Source: an uncultured Bacteroidia bacterium
Lineage (GTDB): Bacteria > Bacteroidota > Bacteroidia > Bacteroidales > Prolixibacteraceae
NCBI GenBank assembly: GCA_903904515.1
Contig: CAIVCR010000076.1
Span: 1 to 64,000 of the forward strand
Length of the DNA stretch: 64,000 nt
Reading direction: 5' to 3'
The position numbers and the translations under genes are program-made. Below are positions 1 to 7,559 of this stretch, piece after piece (the first letter of the stretch is position 1; each line of letters starts with the position of its first letter). The notes under the pieces are model-generated. The model searched no databases, was not told where the DNA came from, and was given only the letters and a program-made list of their open reading frames with translations.

Positions 1-3000
1 TAAACAGCGCGTTGTTATCGTTTGTAACCTGGAAGGAGAGTGTTTGACCGGATTCATTGGCTGGTCCCGGGCTTATTGCCGTTGCCCAGGCAGTAACAGT
101 TTGTGATCCTGCATCTTCTGAAACGGTCTGATCCGTTCCGGCACTGAAGGAAGGGACATCATTAACCGGATTTATTGTAATTGTAAAATTAACTGCACTA
201 CTTACATCAACTCCACCATTGGCCGTTCCGCCATTGTCATGCAGGTATACCTGTAAATTTGCGACTCCAGATAACTGACTGGAGGAGGTAAAGGTCAGGT
301 TTCCGGTGGTGGCATTAATTGAAGGTTGGACACTGAATAAATCCGGATTATCATTTGCAAGCGTGAAATTTAAGCTCTGTGTTGATTCATCAGGTGCTCC
401 TGTATCTATATTTGTTGCCCATGACAAAACGGTTTTTGAACCGGCATCCTCATTGGCAATAACGTTGCCCCCTGAAGTAAATGTAGGGGCATCATTTACT
501 GGTATTACCGTGACTGAGGTAGAAAAATTTGTCGAATTGTTTTTTTGCACTGAACTCCAGTCTCCGCCTTTCAGATCAGTCAGGGTTAGGTTTAAGGTTC
601 CGTTTCCGGAGGCATTAGGTTTTAGACTTAAGTTAAGTGTCTCATTAATTGTCAGTGGTGTTCGCGGAAAAGGATCTGAATGTCCTCCTCCCGGGACCGA
701 GGGATTGACTTGCAAGGTTGGATCTGCAAGGAATGACGACGGGCTGGAAGTTACGGATAGCGATATGGCGTTTCGTTCTTTTCCGTTGTCTCCTGATTGA
801 TAGGTAAATGGAATGCTGGCGTTCGCTTGATCTTCATAAAATGTTACCGTAGCGGGCACAATTGCCTGGAAAAGTTCATTCTGGTCAACCACCCTTATAG
901 TTTTCGGTTGTGGGGATGATTGTCCTGCGGCACCCGCAATTTCAGACTGAGTATACAACGAAATGCCATACTGAGTAAGCTTTTCGTAGTCAATAGAATC
1001 ATTTAACACATAAAATAATTGGTTACGCGAACTTTGGTATGAACTCAGATTGCCTGTTGGTTTAACGGTGCTGACACTTCCTGAGAGATAGGAAGTCTGA
1101 AAAATGTCTGTTGTGACAGGAATAAAATCAACCGGATATATAGAATCACCGCTGGCTGTCAGTGCACTCAGCGTAGTCACTCTGATATCTGCAGACGGAT
1201 TTAGAGCCGTTTTTTTAAAATTGTTTTCACGAATTGTGTCTTGCTTTAAACTTATAGTGCAGTCGGCAAGTGAACTCTTCCAGCGTTGTGCAAGAAGCTG
1301 GTCCTTGTTTCCTCCTCCACTCCAGGCTATCCAGAATTCATGATTCTGATTATCGTAGGCAACTGTTGGTGAAACAGAAGTGCGGGCCTGGTTGCTGACC
1401 GGAAAAACTCCGTTCAAGGTATTGTTTGCAAGAATCTCGCGCCCTAAAATAATAGTCCCGGGTGTGGTAAACGGTGTGGAATCCCATGCTACCAACCACG
1501 AATCTGTATCCGGATTATAAGCCACTGATGGGTGCCCTGATCCGTTTAAATCGCTTGTGTCAATTTGGAAAGGAGAGCCAGATGCTGTCCCTGATGAGGT
1601 AATCCACAATCCATTGATGATATATTTTGTGGAAGATAATTCGCTCCAGACGAGTAATGCCTTAGTTGATCCCGCGGCCAATGCAATCGATCCAATATTT
1701 CCTGAAGTGGTGACACTATTGGCAGATAAACTACCAGTTGTGGGAGCAATTCCAAAATAAAGCTTATTTATTGTGGCCGATGCGGCATAAAATATACCCC
1801 CTGGTTGGGCATCCACATCAGTGTCTACAAAAGGAACTGCCGATGACATTAAGGTAATGCTATCGGCAGATTCAGCAGCCCCGGCGTTAGTAATGTATTT
1901 TCCTAAAACAGCGTAGTTTGCGTTGCCAAGTCCTGTTGAAACAGTGATTAAGAATTTAGCGTTATTAGCAGCTACGGCAGGGTGCTCAGGCCAGCCATAA
2001 TTTGTGGTGAACTGGGTCGATTTAAAAATGGGAATTGTATCACTGCTGGTTGCGGTAGTGGTACTCATCCGGTATTTTACACGTCTGTTTGAGTTAGCTG
2101 TGCCTTTCAGATCTTCCCAGACCGTAAGATATGTGCTGTTACTTACTGCAACATCCGATGAAGTTGCGCCAGAGTTGGCCCCTGCATTTGACGGCACATT
2201 TCCTGAGATATTAAAATTTGAATAATTTATCGTTTGGTCAACAGCGAAATGTTGAGATCTAATTTGAGCCAGGTCAAAACTTGCTCCGTAAATATTTTCT
2301 TTGCGTACAGAAGAGGACGTATAATTGGTCCAGCTTGAAAAGAACTTCTGATCGGTGGGATTGTAGATTAATTTTGGCTGATACAGCCTTGTCCCTATGT
2401 TGGCCAGTACAAAATCATCAGGCCCAATCTGCGGATCGATGGTTACCGGATAGGTTGCATTTTTTAATGCAGTTGCATCTAGAGTAATTTTAGTAGAATG
2501 ATCTGTAACATCCATTTGAGCTGCAATCTGTTTGCCACTGGCATCGTAAACATAGACGTCGCCAAGGAAAACCTTTGAGTTTCCCTCAGACCAGATCCAC
2601 CCTCCGAATACTTTAGAGAAACTTCCTTTCGATGAAACCGTTCCTTCGATTACTAAATCCTCTGTTCCTTCTATTTTGTTTTGTAGAACAAATTGTTGCT
2701 CAATTGAATTTCCCCGAAATAAATATTGTTCGGTAATATTTCCTCTGAAATATTTCACATCATTCCCATCAGCTAATGGGAATACTTCAGTTGTCTCAAT
2801 ATTTTTTATTCCTGAAATCCGGTTTAACTGCCATTTCCATTGGATTGGATTTCCGGAAGGATTAAAAAGAACCCCTGTTTCAGAATACGAAACTTCGAAA
2901 TTCTCATGATTTAAGTGAATGCTCGGATGTGTATTTTTTGCTGAGATAGCTGCCGGAACGAATAACAGGACAAAAAGAAGGTTGTAGAAATCTGGGAAGT

Positions 3001-3007
3001 ATTTCAT
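1..3007 (-). CDS. Giant secreted repeat protein (partial, runs off left edge)
   Basis: An open frame of about 1002 codons starts with ATG at 3007 and has no stop before the window edge, so the C-terminus is missing. The N-terminus (MKYFPDFYNLLFVLLFVPAA...) is a signal peptide. Residues about 170-560 carry repeated short motifs such as VAYNPDTDSWLVAWDS and VAYDNQNHEFWIAWSGG, which resemble beta-propeller blades. From about residue 830 there are tandem modules of about 113 residues with the signature PVNDxPxFxxG...EDAGSxTVxxWAT, typical of cadherin-like/Ig-like repeats of surface proteins. It follows the substrate-binding gene by 33 bp and is the last visible gene of the operon. A cell-surface adhesin or matrix protein is inferred; a type IX secretion tail cannot be checked because the end is outside the window. 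Confidence 0.85.
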   Translation of the reverse strand, partial: MKYFPDFYNLLFVLLFVPAAISAKNTHPSIHLNHENFEVSYSETGVLFNPSGNPIQWKWQLNRISGIKNIETTEVFPLADGNDVKYFRGNITEQYLFRGNSIEQQFVLQNKIEGTEDLVIEGTVSSKGSFSKVFGGWIWSEGNSKVFLGDVYVYDASGKQIAAQMDVTDHSTKITLDATALKNATYPVTIDPQIGPDDFVLANIGTRLYQPKLIYNPTDQKFFSSWTNYTSSSVRKENIYGASFDLAQIRSQHFAVDQTINYSNFNISGNVPSNAGANSGATSSDVAVSNSTYLTVWEDLKGTANSNRRVKYRMSTTTATSSDTIPIFKSTQFTTNYGWPEHPAVAANNAKFLITVSTGLGNANYAVLGKYITNAGAAESADSITLMSSAVPFVDTDVDAQPGGIFYAASATINKLYFGIAPTTGSLSANSVTTSGNIGSIALAAGSTKALLVWSELSSTKYIINGLWITSSGTASGSPFQIDTSDLNGSGHPSVAYNPDTDSWLVAWDSTPFTTPGTIILGREILANNTLNGVFPVSNQARTSVSPTVAYDNQNHEFWIAWSGGGNKDQLLAQRWKSSLADCTISLKQDTIRENNFKKTALNPSADIRVTTLSALTASGDSIYPVDFIPVTTDIFQTSYLSGSVSTVKPTGNLSSYQSSRNQLFYVLNDSIDYEKLTQYGISLYTQSEIAGAAGQSSPQPKTIRVVDQNELFQAIVPATVTFYEDQANASIPFTYQSGDNGKERNAISLSVTSSPSSFLADPTLQVNPSVPGGGHSDPFPRTPLTINETLNLSLKPNASGNGTLNLTLTDLKGGDWSSVQKNNSTNFSTSVTVIPVNDAPTFTSGGNVIANEDAGSKTVLSWATNIDTGAPDESTQSLNFTLANDNPDLFSVQPSINATTGNLTFTSSSQLSGVANLQVYLHDNGGTANGGVDVSSAVNFTITINPVNDVPSFSAGTDQTVSEDAGSQTVTAWATAISPGPANESGQTLSFQVTNDNNALF

Positions 3008-3040
3008 TTACTGATTGTAGGGGATTTTTGAAGAAATATT

Positions 3041-4300
3041 TTAAACAAACAGATAAGGATTTAGCCATCCTGAGCGGTAGTCGCTTTCGAGAAGTGCGAA
3101 ATCGGTATGCATCGCCTCTACAGGGTGCAATTTATCGACTACCTGAACTGTTTGGTGCGAACTTAAGATCTGGTTCACGGCTCGCAGATGATACAATGGG
3201 GTTTTAGTCCAACCAGTTTCTTTATCAACTGAAAATTCTCCTCTTGGTGACCTGAACGTAATTTCTGACAGGCATTTACGTAAGGATGGTCCGGAATAAT
3301 CGCCTGCAGAATTGGCCAGTGCCTGGTAAGTCATTGCCCCGGTTTCGTATCCAAGTAGAGCGAATAAATCAGGTTCTGCCCGATAGGTTTCCATATATTT
3401 TTTGCAGAATTCCTGATTTTCCTGATTATTTGTTTTTTTATCCCACGGTGAAATACTTTCCAGATTTCCGGCAAACTGCCCCAACATCGGGAGGTTTGCC
3501 CCCTCTGTCATGAAAGGTGTGCCTATAACCGGAACCCTGTTCCCGCATTGGTTTTTATAGTGGATCATGAAATCGTTAGCCTGACTTCCGCTGAGCAGAA
3601 CATAGAGGTAATCGGGGTTAATCTGGCTGATCCTGTCAATGGCTTTTGATACACAATCATGCTCGTTTGTTTTCATAACATGTGTCTCTTCAACAGTTCC
3701 ACCTGATGTTGTAACACCTTGTGAAAATGCGAAAAGTGTGTCGTATCCGCTATCGTACAATGAGGTAACAACAAAACCGCGTTTCCCGTATTTCGATGTG
3801 GCAAACTGCCCGCTCTGATAGGCTGATTGGTACAGGTTCAGCGTATTGAAAAACAGATAGGGGTTATCGCGAAGCTTTTTTACAGGGAAATATTCGCCGG
3901 AATTACAGACTATAAAAGGGACTTGCTTTTTTGTGAACAGACTTTCGAACTGATTGGCCACCTCAGTTCCCAGAATTCCAACCATCAGATCAACATTATT
4001 TTCGTATAAAAGTTTTTCTGCGTTTTGCTTACTGATGAATGGAGTTCCGTAGCCGTTGGGTTCATTTACAATTTCGATGTATTGTTTTTTCAAAGCTTTA
4101 TTCTGATCAATACCAAGCCTGAATCCCTTCATAAATGAATAGGGATATTGCGGACAAATATTTGACTGAGGACTCAGGATGCCTATTTTAAGAGGCCTTT
4201 CCGGTGTCTTCATTTTGGTGATCCCAGCCATTAACGGATTTGTTGATGCAGCCGCAAATCCGGTGCCCAGTATTTTAAGGAAATTTCGTCTGTTGCTCAT
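3041..4300 (-). CDS. Tat-type periplasmic substrate-binding protein (Peripla_BP_6-like)
   Basis: This resembles branched-chain amino acid/amide ABC substrate-binding proteins of the Leu/Ile/Val type: after the signal come LKIGILSPQSN, then a two-lobed Rossmann-like protein with the conserved GILGTEVANQFESLF and GYETGAMTYQALANS regions. The start at 4300 gives MSNRRNFLKILGTGFAAAS, a twin-arginine signal (RRNFLK); the longer upstream in-frame extension would bury it. No permease or ATPase gene is nearby, so it may act as a ligand-binding or sensing protein instead of a transporter subunit; that is inference. It lies 17 bp after the third collar gene and 33 bp before the giant repeat protein, so all five genes probably form one transcript. 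The ligand cannot be read from the sequence. Confidence 0.85.
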   Translation of the reverse strand: MSNRRNFLKILGTGFAAASTNPLMAGITKMKTPERPLKIGILSPQSNICPQYPYSFMKGFRLGIDQNKALKKQYIEIVNEPNGYGTPFISKQNAEKLLYENNVDLMVGILGTEVANQFESLFTKKQVPFIVCNSGEYFPVKKLRDNPYLFFNTLNLYQSAYQSGQFATSKYGKRGFVVTSLYDSGYDTLFAFSQGVTTSGGTVEETHVMKTNEHDCVSKAIDRISQINPDYLYVLLSGSQANDFMIHYKNQCGNRVPVIGTPFMTEGANLPMLGQFAGNLESISPWDKKTNNQENQEFCKKYMETYRAEPDLFALLGYETGAMTYQALANSAGDYSGPSLRKCLSEITFRSPRGEFSVDKETGWTKTPLYHLRAVNQILSSHQTVQVVDKLHPVEAMHTDFALLESDYRSGWLNPYLFV

Positions 4301-4317
4301 TGTAAGTAGTTCAAAAA

Positions 4318-4824
4318 TTAAGTCTGGCTTGGGAAAATACCTTGCAAGGCAACGCAAAAACTAAGTGTGAGAAAGGGTTGCATATTCTGATGAGCCTGAC
4401 TCCCTCCTGTATTTCCAACTGTTTGCGAACCCAAGGCATTAAGATTCGTATCGGAAGATGTAAAGCGCCTTTCATCGCCAGAGTTAGCCAGCATGTTCCC
4501 CGCTGAAGCAACCGGATTTCCCGCATTGTCACTTAGTTTAACTGAATGAGAATGAGAAGGTATTTCTGAGATCGTGAGTGTATGCACCTGTTCTCCTCCT
4601 CTTTCACCCAGGGTGTGACCGTTTCCTGTATGAATTGGTGTTCGCCCCTGTAAATTAGGTAATCCAAAGTTGACTCTGCCATCTCCGCCATAAGTTGTTC
4701 CCATTAACGAAAACAAAGCCTGATTCTGGTTAATGGGCAATAATTGTCCGTTGCAAAGTGCCCAGCCTTTGGGTGGAAAAGAAAAACTCATGATCCGTAT
4801 CTCTGATAAAAATGGTTCAGCCAT
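4318..4824 (-). CDS. Phage-tail-collar / microcystin-dependent-type protein, copy 3
   Basis: A 168-residue protein beginning MAEPFLSEIRIMSFSFPPKG, followed by the collar-domain core GWALCNGQLLPINQNQALFS, LMGTTYGGDG, LPNLQGRTPIHTG, typical of the tail collar family (PF07484) also annotated as microcystin-dependent protein MdpB. The C-terminal NTGGSQAHQNMQPFLTLSFC matches the family end. The start at 4824 aligns with the N-termini of its two neighbours; the longer upstream extension overlaps copy 2 and is rejected. It has no signal peptide. It is the third of three tandem paralogs and lies 13 bp after copy 2. In phages this domain builds the tail fibre base; in bacterial genomes without phage context its role is unknown. 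Confidence 0.9.
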   Translation of the reverse strand: MAEPFLSEIRIMSFSFPPKGWALCNGQLLPINQNQALFSLMGTTYGGDGRVNFGLPNLQGRTPIHTGNGHTLGERGGEQVHTLTISEIPSHSHSVKLSDNAGNPVASAGNMLANSGDERRFTSSDTNLNALGSQTVGNTGGSQAHQNMQPFLTLSFCVALQGIFPSQT

Positions 4825-4837
4825 CTTTGATATTTTA

Positions 4838-5341
4838 CTAGGTTTGTGATGGGAAAATCCCGAAAAGTGAAATGATATAATCGAGACACAGATAAGGCAT
4901 GAAATTATCGTGTGGCTGGCTCCCTCCGGTAGTCCCAATTGTTTGGGCTGCCGATAAAATGGCAGGTGTTGTTTCGATGCCAAATACCAGCTTCTCCTGA
5001 CCTGCAGCTAAATACGACCCTGAGGAGGATGAATTGCCGGAATCAGAAGAGGCTGAAACGGCATGATTATGTGCCGGAATCTGATTGGCAGTTAGAGTTA
5101 CTGTTTCTACCCCTCCGGTTTCAGCCAGCGTAAATCCACCACCCTGATGAATGGGTACTCTGCCACGCATATCAGGCAGAGCAAAGGTCTCCTGACCATC
5201 GCCACCATAAGTAGTCCCTATCAAATTGAAAAGGGTTTCATATTCGGAGATCGGAAGAATTTGCCCTTCACAAAACATCCATCCGGCAGGTGCAAAATTG
5301 CCTCCAAATATTCTGATTTCTCCAACGTAAGGCTGTGCCAT
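4838..5341 (-). CDS. Phage-tail-collar / microcystin-dependent-type protein, copy 2
   Basis: A 167-residue collar-family protein with MAQPYVGEIRIFGGNFAPAG, FCEGQILPISEYETLFNLIG, TTYGGDGQETFALPDMRGR and a closing TTGGSQPHDNFMPYLCLDYI. It differs from copies 1 and 3 in the middle section (SGNSSSSGSYLAAGQEKLV) and in its last residues, where ISLFGIFPSQT replaces the CVALQGIFPSQT of copy 3. It starts 11 bp after copy 1 ends and stops 13 bp before copy 3, consistent with co-transcription. The glycine-rich motif TTYGGDG is conserved in all three. The absence of capsid, portal, terminase or other tail genes argues against a prophage remnant. Confidence 0.9.
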   Translation of the reverse strand: MAQPYVGEIRIFGGNFAPAGWMFCEGQILPISEYETLFNLIGTTYGGDGQETFALPDMRGRVPIHQGGGFTLAETGGVETVTLTANQIPAHNHAVSASSDSGNSSSSGSYLAAGQEKLVFGIETTPAILSAAQTIGTTGGSQPHDNFMPYLCLDYIISLFGIFPSQT

Positions 5342-5352
5342 AGTTTATTTAT

Positions 5353-5874
5353 TTACGATCTTGGTGGAAATGCCCCCTGAAGGGCAATACAAAAATTTAA
5401 AGTAAGGTACGGCTGCATATTGTTATGCGGCTGATCTCCACCTGCTGTCGACAAGGTAGAACCCGATTTCAAATTTGAAGTTAATGGGGTATATACCGAT
5501 GCGTTTGTATTTGGGGAATTTGAAAGATATGTATTTGCCGGGTTAGCACTTGTTGCAGTTGCTCCAACTAAATTAAACGGATGACTATGCAATGGTATTT
5601 CAGATTCAAGTAATGTGACTGTATCAGAGCCTGCGGCTTCTCCCAGATCGTGCAAACTTAATCCAGGGCCTTGTCCGGGGTGCATTGAGGCCCTTCCCTG
5701 TAAATCGGGAAGTGCAAAGATAGAAATCCCATCGCCTCCATAGGTTGTACCCATTAACGAAAAGAGTGCTGTGTTTTGCGATAGGGGAAGAATCTGTCCG
5801 TCGCAAAACGCCCACCCTTTAGGTGCGAAGTTGAATGGGAAAATTCGTATTTCAGCCAAAAAGGGATCTGCCAT
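5353..5874 (-). CDS. Phage-tail-collar / microcystin-dependent-type protein, copy 1
   Basis: The first gene of the five-gene minus-strand operon, 173 residues, starts MADPFLAEIRIFPFNFAPKG. Core motifs are WAFCDGQILPLSQNTALFSL, MGTTYGGDGISIFALPDLQG and the closing AGGDQPHNNMQPYLTLNFC. It is closest in layout to copy 3 (both have the NxALFSLMGTTYGGDG core and the CxALQG ending), suggesting successive duplications. No signal peptide or membrane segment is seen, so export, if any, needs another route. The 610-bp region upstream would hold its promoter. Confidence 0.9.
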   Translation of the reverse strand: MADPFLAEIRIFPFNFAPKGWAFCDGQILPLSQNTALFSLMGTTYGGDGISIFALPDLQGRASMHPGQGPGLSLHDLGEAAGSDTVTLLESEIPLHSHPFNLVGATATSANPANTYLSNSPNTNASVYTPLTSNLKSGSTLSTAGGDQPHNNMQPYLTLNFCIALQGAFPPRS

Positions 5875-6361
5875 AATCTGAATGTATTAGTGAAGCAAAA
5901 AATAAATCAAAGTTTCACTTCACAATTTCCTGTAAGTAAGTTTAAGTATTATAAACAGCTTTTTGAGCTGAATGTTCAGGAGGCAGATGATTTTATTTGG
6001 AATAATTCTTAATAATATCGAAATATGCGATATTAATTAAGGCAATTGAATTGTGTTGGACGATGAAGATTGAGAAAGGGATACAGGAGTGGGAGCTTCA
6101 GCAGAAATTTCAACTCCGGTAAATTAAAGAGAGCATCGTTGGTTTACCATTTAAGCGTAAAAAATAAGGAGGAAGTATTCTAATGCCTTTTAAATTAGTG
6201 GCTTATATTTTATTGAGAATTAAATTCCGGATATATTTTGTTAAATGGTACATCAAAGCTAATCCCAATATTTTGAACAGCAAGGGAAAAACTAGAAATT
6301 TATTCTGTTGGATTTTGTTGTTTGTTCATTCCTGTTTTGGAAATTGAATGTGCAATCTGTC

Positions 6362-6414
6362 ATCTTGCAAGTGTGATTAAGAATCTTGCAAGTAATATGA
6401 GTCATCTTGTGAAG
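6362..6414 (+). promoter_or_regulatory. Three phased CTTGCAAG-type operator sites
   Basis: ATCTTGCAAGT occurs at 6362-6372 and 6383-6393, and a degenerate copy ATCTTGTGAAG at 6404-6414. The start-to-start distance is exactly 21 bp both times, which places the sites on the same face of the helix. The core CTTGCAAG is its own reverse complement. They sit just upstream of the predicted promoter for the methyltransferase gene. Binding by a dimeric regulator is inferred; no candidate regulator gene is adjacent. Confidence 0.5.
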
Positions 6415-6427
6415 GTGTTTAAAATAA

Positions 6428-6454
6428 TTGGCAACTTTACAATGACTATTTTTC
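6428..6454 (+). promoter_or_regulatory. Predicted promoter of methyltransferase gene
   Basis: TTG at 6428-6430, a 16-bp spacer and TATTTTTC at 6447-6454 approximate the Bacteroidota TTG-N17-TAnnTTTG promoter. The start codon follows 30 bp downstream. Confidence 0.45.
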
Positions 6455-6484
6455 CATATTCTTAACAGATTAAAATCCAAAAAT

Positions 6485-7462
6485 ATGAATCCAAATGCTA
6501 TTCGGGAATTTGTTGCTTCCTTTCAAAAAAGCAGAATATTATTAAGTGGGTTTGAACTTGATATTTTTACAAACATCGACGATTCTGGTTGTCCATCCCA
6601 TCAGATTGCAAACAAGTGCAATTTAAATGAACATGCCTGCGAGCGATTGCTAAATGGACTGGTCTCTTTAGGATTTCTTACGAAACAAAACCAGATCTAT
6701 TTTAACACGGATGAAAGTTCAACTTTTCTTTCCCGGAAAGGATCAGACTATCTGGGAGGGTTAATGCATTCAAACCATCTGTGGAATACCTGGAGTAACC
6801 TCACGGAGGTGGTTAGAACGGGGAAATCGGCTCATCCTGCTGAGATAAATGAACGGGGAGATGAATGGCTTTTCTCTTTTATTACAGCCATGCATGACAG
6901 GGCAATGAAACAAGCTCCGCAGCAATTACGGAAAATTGATCTCTCCGGAATAAATACGATGCTGGATATTGGTGGTGGATCAGGAGCCTATTCGATGGCA
7001 TTTATCTCCCTTAAGCCGGATATGGAGGCAACTGTCTTTGATTTACCGAATGTTGTACCCATCACCAAACAATTTATTGACAAAGAGGGATTTTCAGATA
7101 AAATCAAAATTTATACTGGTGATTATACCGTTGATGAGTTGCCAGGAGGATTCGATCTGCTCTTTTTGTCGGCAATTATTCACAGCAATTCGTTGGAGGT
7201 TAATAAGGATCTGATCAGGAAATGTTTTAGAGCATTGAATACCAATGGAAAAATTATCATTCAGGATTGGGTTATGAATAACGACAGAACACAACCTGCG
7301 TCCGGTGCTATTTTCGCTATAAATATGCTGGTTGGGACTGAAGCCGGAGATTGCTTTACAGAACTGGAAGTGACAGATATGCTTGAAGATGCAGGATTTA
7401 AAAACATTTCAAGATTCGAATTTGAATCTGGTTTGAGTCAGGTGATTGCTCAAAAGATATAG
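6485..7462 (+). CDS. SAM-dependent O-methyltransferase (winged-helix/class I type)
   Basis: A 325-residue two-domain methyltransferase of the plant-type/acetylserotonin or hydroxyneurosporene O-methyltransferase group. Residues about 1-110 form a winged-helix dimerisation domain (FELDIFTNID, then LNEHACERLLNGLVSLGFLT). The SAM site is LDIGGGSGAYS at residues 160-170, with an acidic loop VFDLPNVV near 186-193. The substrate is not predictable; such enzymes methylate small aromatic or polyketide-like molecules. It is monocistronic: divergent from the collar operon and followed by a strong hairpin. The phased sites upstream suggest it is regulated. Confidence 0.85.
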   Translation: MNPNAIREFVASFQKSRILLSGFELDIFTNIDDSGCPSHQIANKCNLNEHACERLLNGLVSLGFLTKQNQIYFNTDESSTFLSRKGSDYLGGLMHSNHLWNTWSNLTEVVRTGKSAHPAEINERGDEWLFSFITAMHDRAMKQAPQQLRKIDLSGINTMLDIGGGSGAYSMAFISLKPDMEATVFDLPNVVPITKQFIDKEGFSDKIKIYTGDYTVDELPGGFDLLFLSAIIHSNSLEVNKDLIRKCFRALNTNGKIIIQDWVMNNDRTQPASGAIFAINMLVGTEAGDCFTELEVTDMLEDAGFKNISRFEFESGLSQVIAQKI

Positions 7463-7494
7463 ATTTACACTTTGCTCAGGAACAAAAGTCTTAA

Positions 7495-7556
7495 ATAGTC
7501 CGGGTCCGACTCAGAGTCGGGCTCGGACTATTTAAGCATAAGTCGGACCCGGACTT
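7495..7556. terminator. Three-armed inverted repeat, probable bidirectional terminator
   Basis: The arm AGTCCGGGTCCGACT (7497-7511) can pair with the next arm, AGTCGGGCTCGGACT (7516-7530), using two G-U wobbles, or perfectly with a third arm AGTCGGACCCGGACT (7541-7555). It lies between convergent genes (methyltransferase and the Gfo/Idh/MocA gene). T-runs are short, so termination strength is uncertain. Confidence 0.6.
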
Positions 7557-7559
7557 ACA

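Larger units (their letters stand above)
5875..6484. other. Intergenic region, divergent promoters, no convincing gene
   Basis: 610 bp, AT-rich, between the minus-strand collar operon and the plus-strand methyltransferase. The only open frame (minus strand, 6292-6480) has low-complexity, cysteine-scattered composition and lies across the methyltransferase promoter, so I do not call it. The right end holds the phased operator sites and promoter described separately. The rest shows nothing recognisable. Confidence 0.7.

Noticed and set aside
306-800. Plus-strand coding frames in the first 3 kb
   Set aside because: They are antisense to the continuous minus-strand repeat protein, whose translation carries clear domain motifs.
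4825-4983. N-terminal extension of collar copy 3
   Set aside because: It lies in the coding end of copy 2 and lacks homology to the family start.
5353-5874. Prophage remnant suggested by collar proteins
   Set aside because: No capsid, portal, terminase, integrase or other tail genes are present and the neighbours are envelope-type genes.
6292-6480. Small minus-strand protein upstream of the methyltransferase
   Set aside because: The frame crosses the phased operator sites and promoter, and the composition is unlike a protein.
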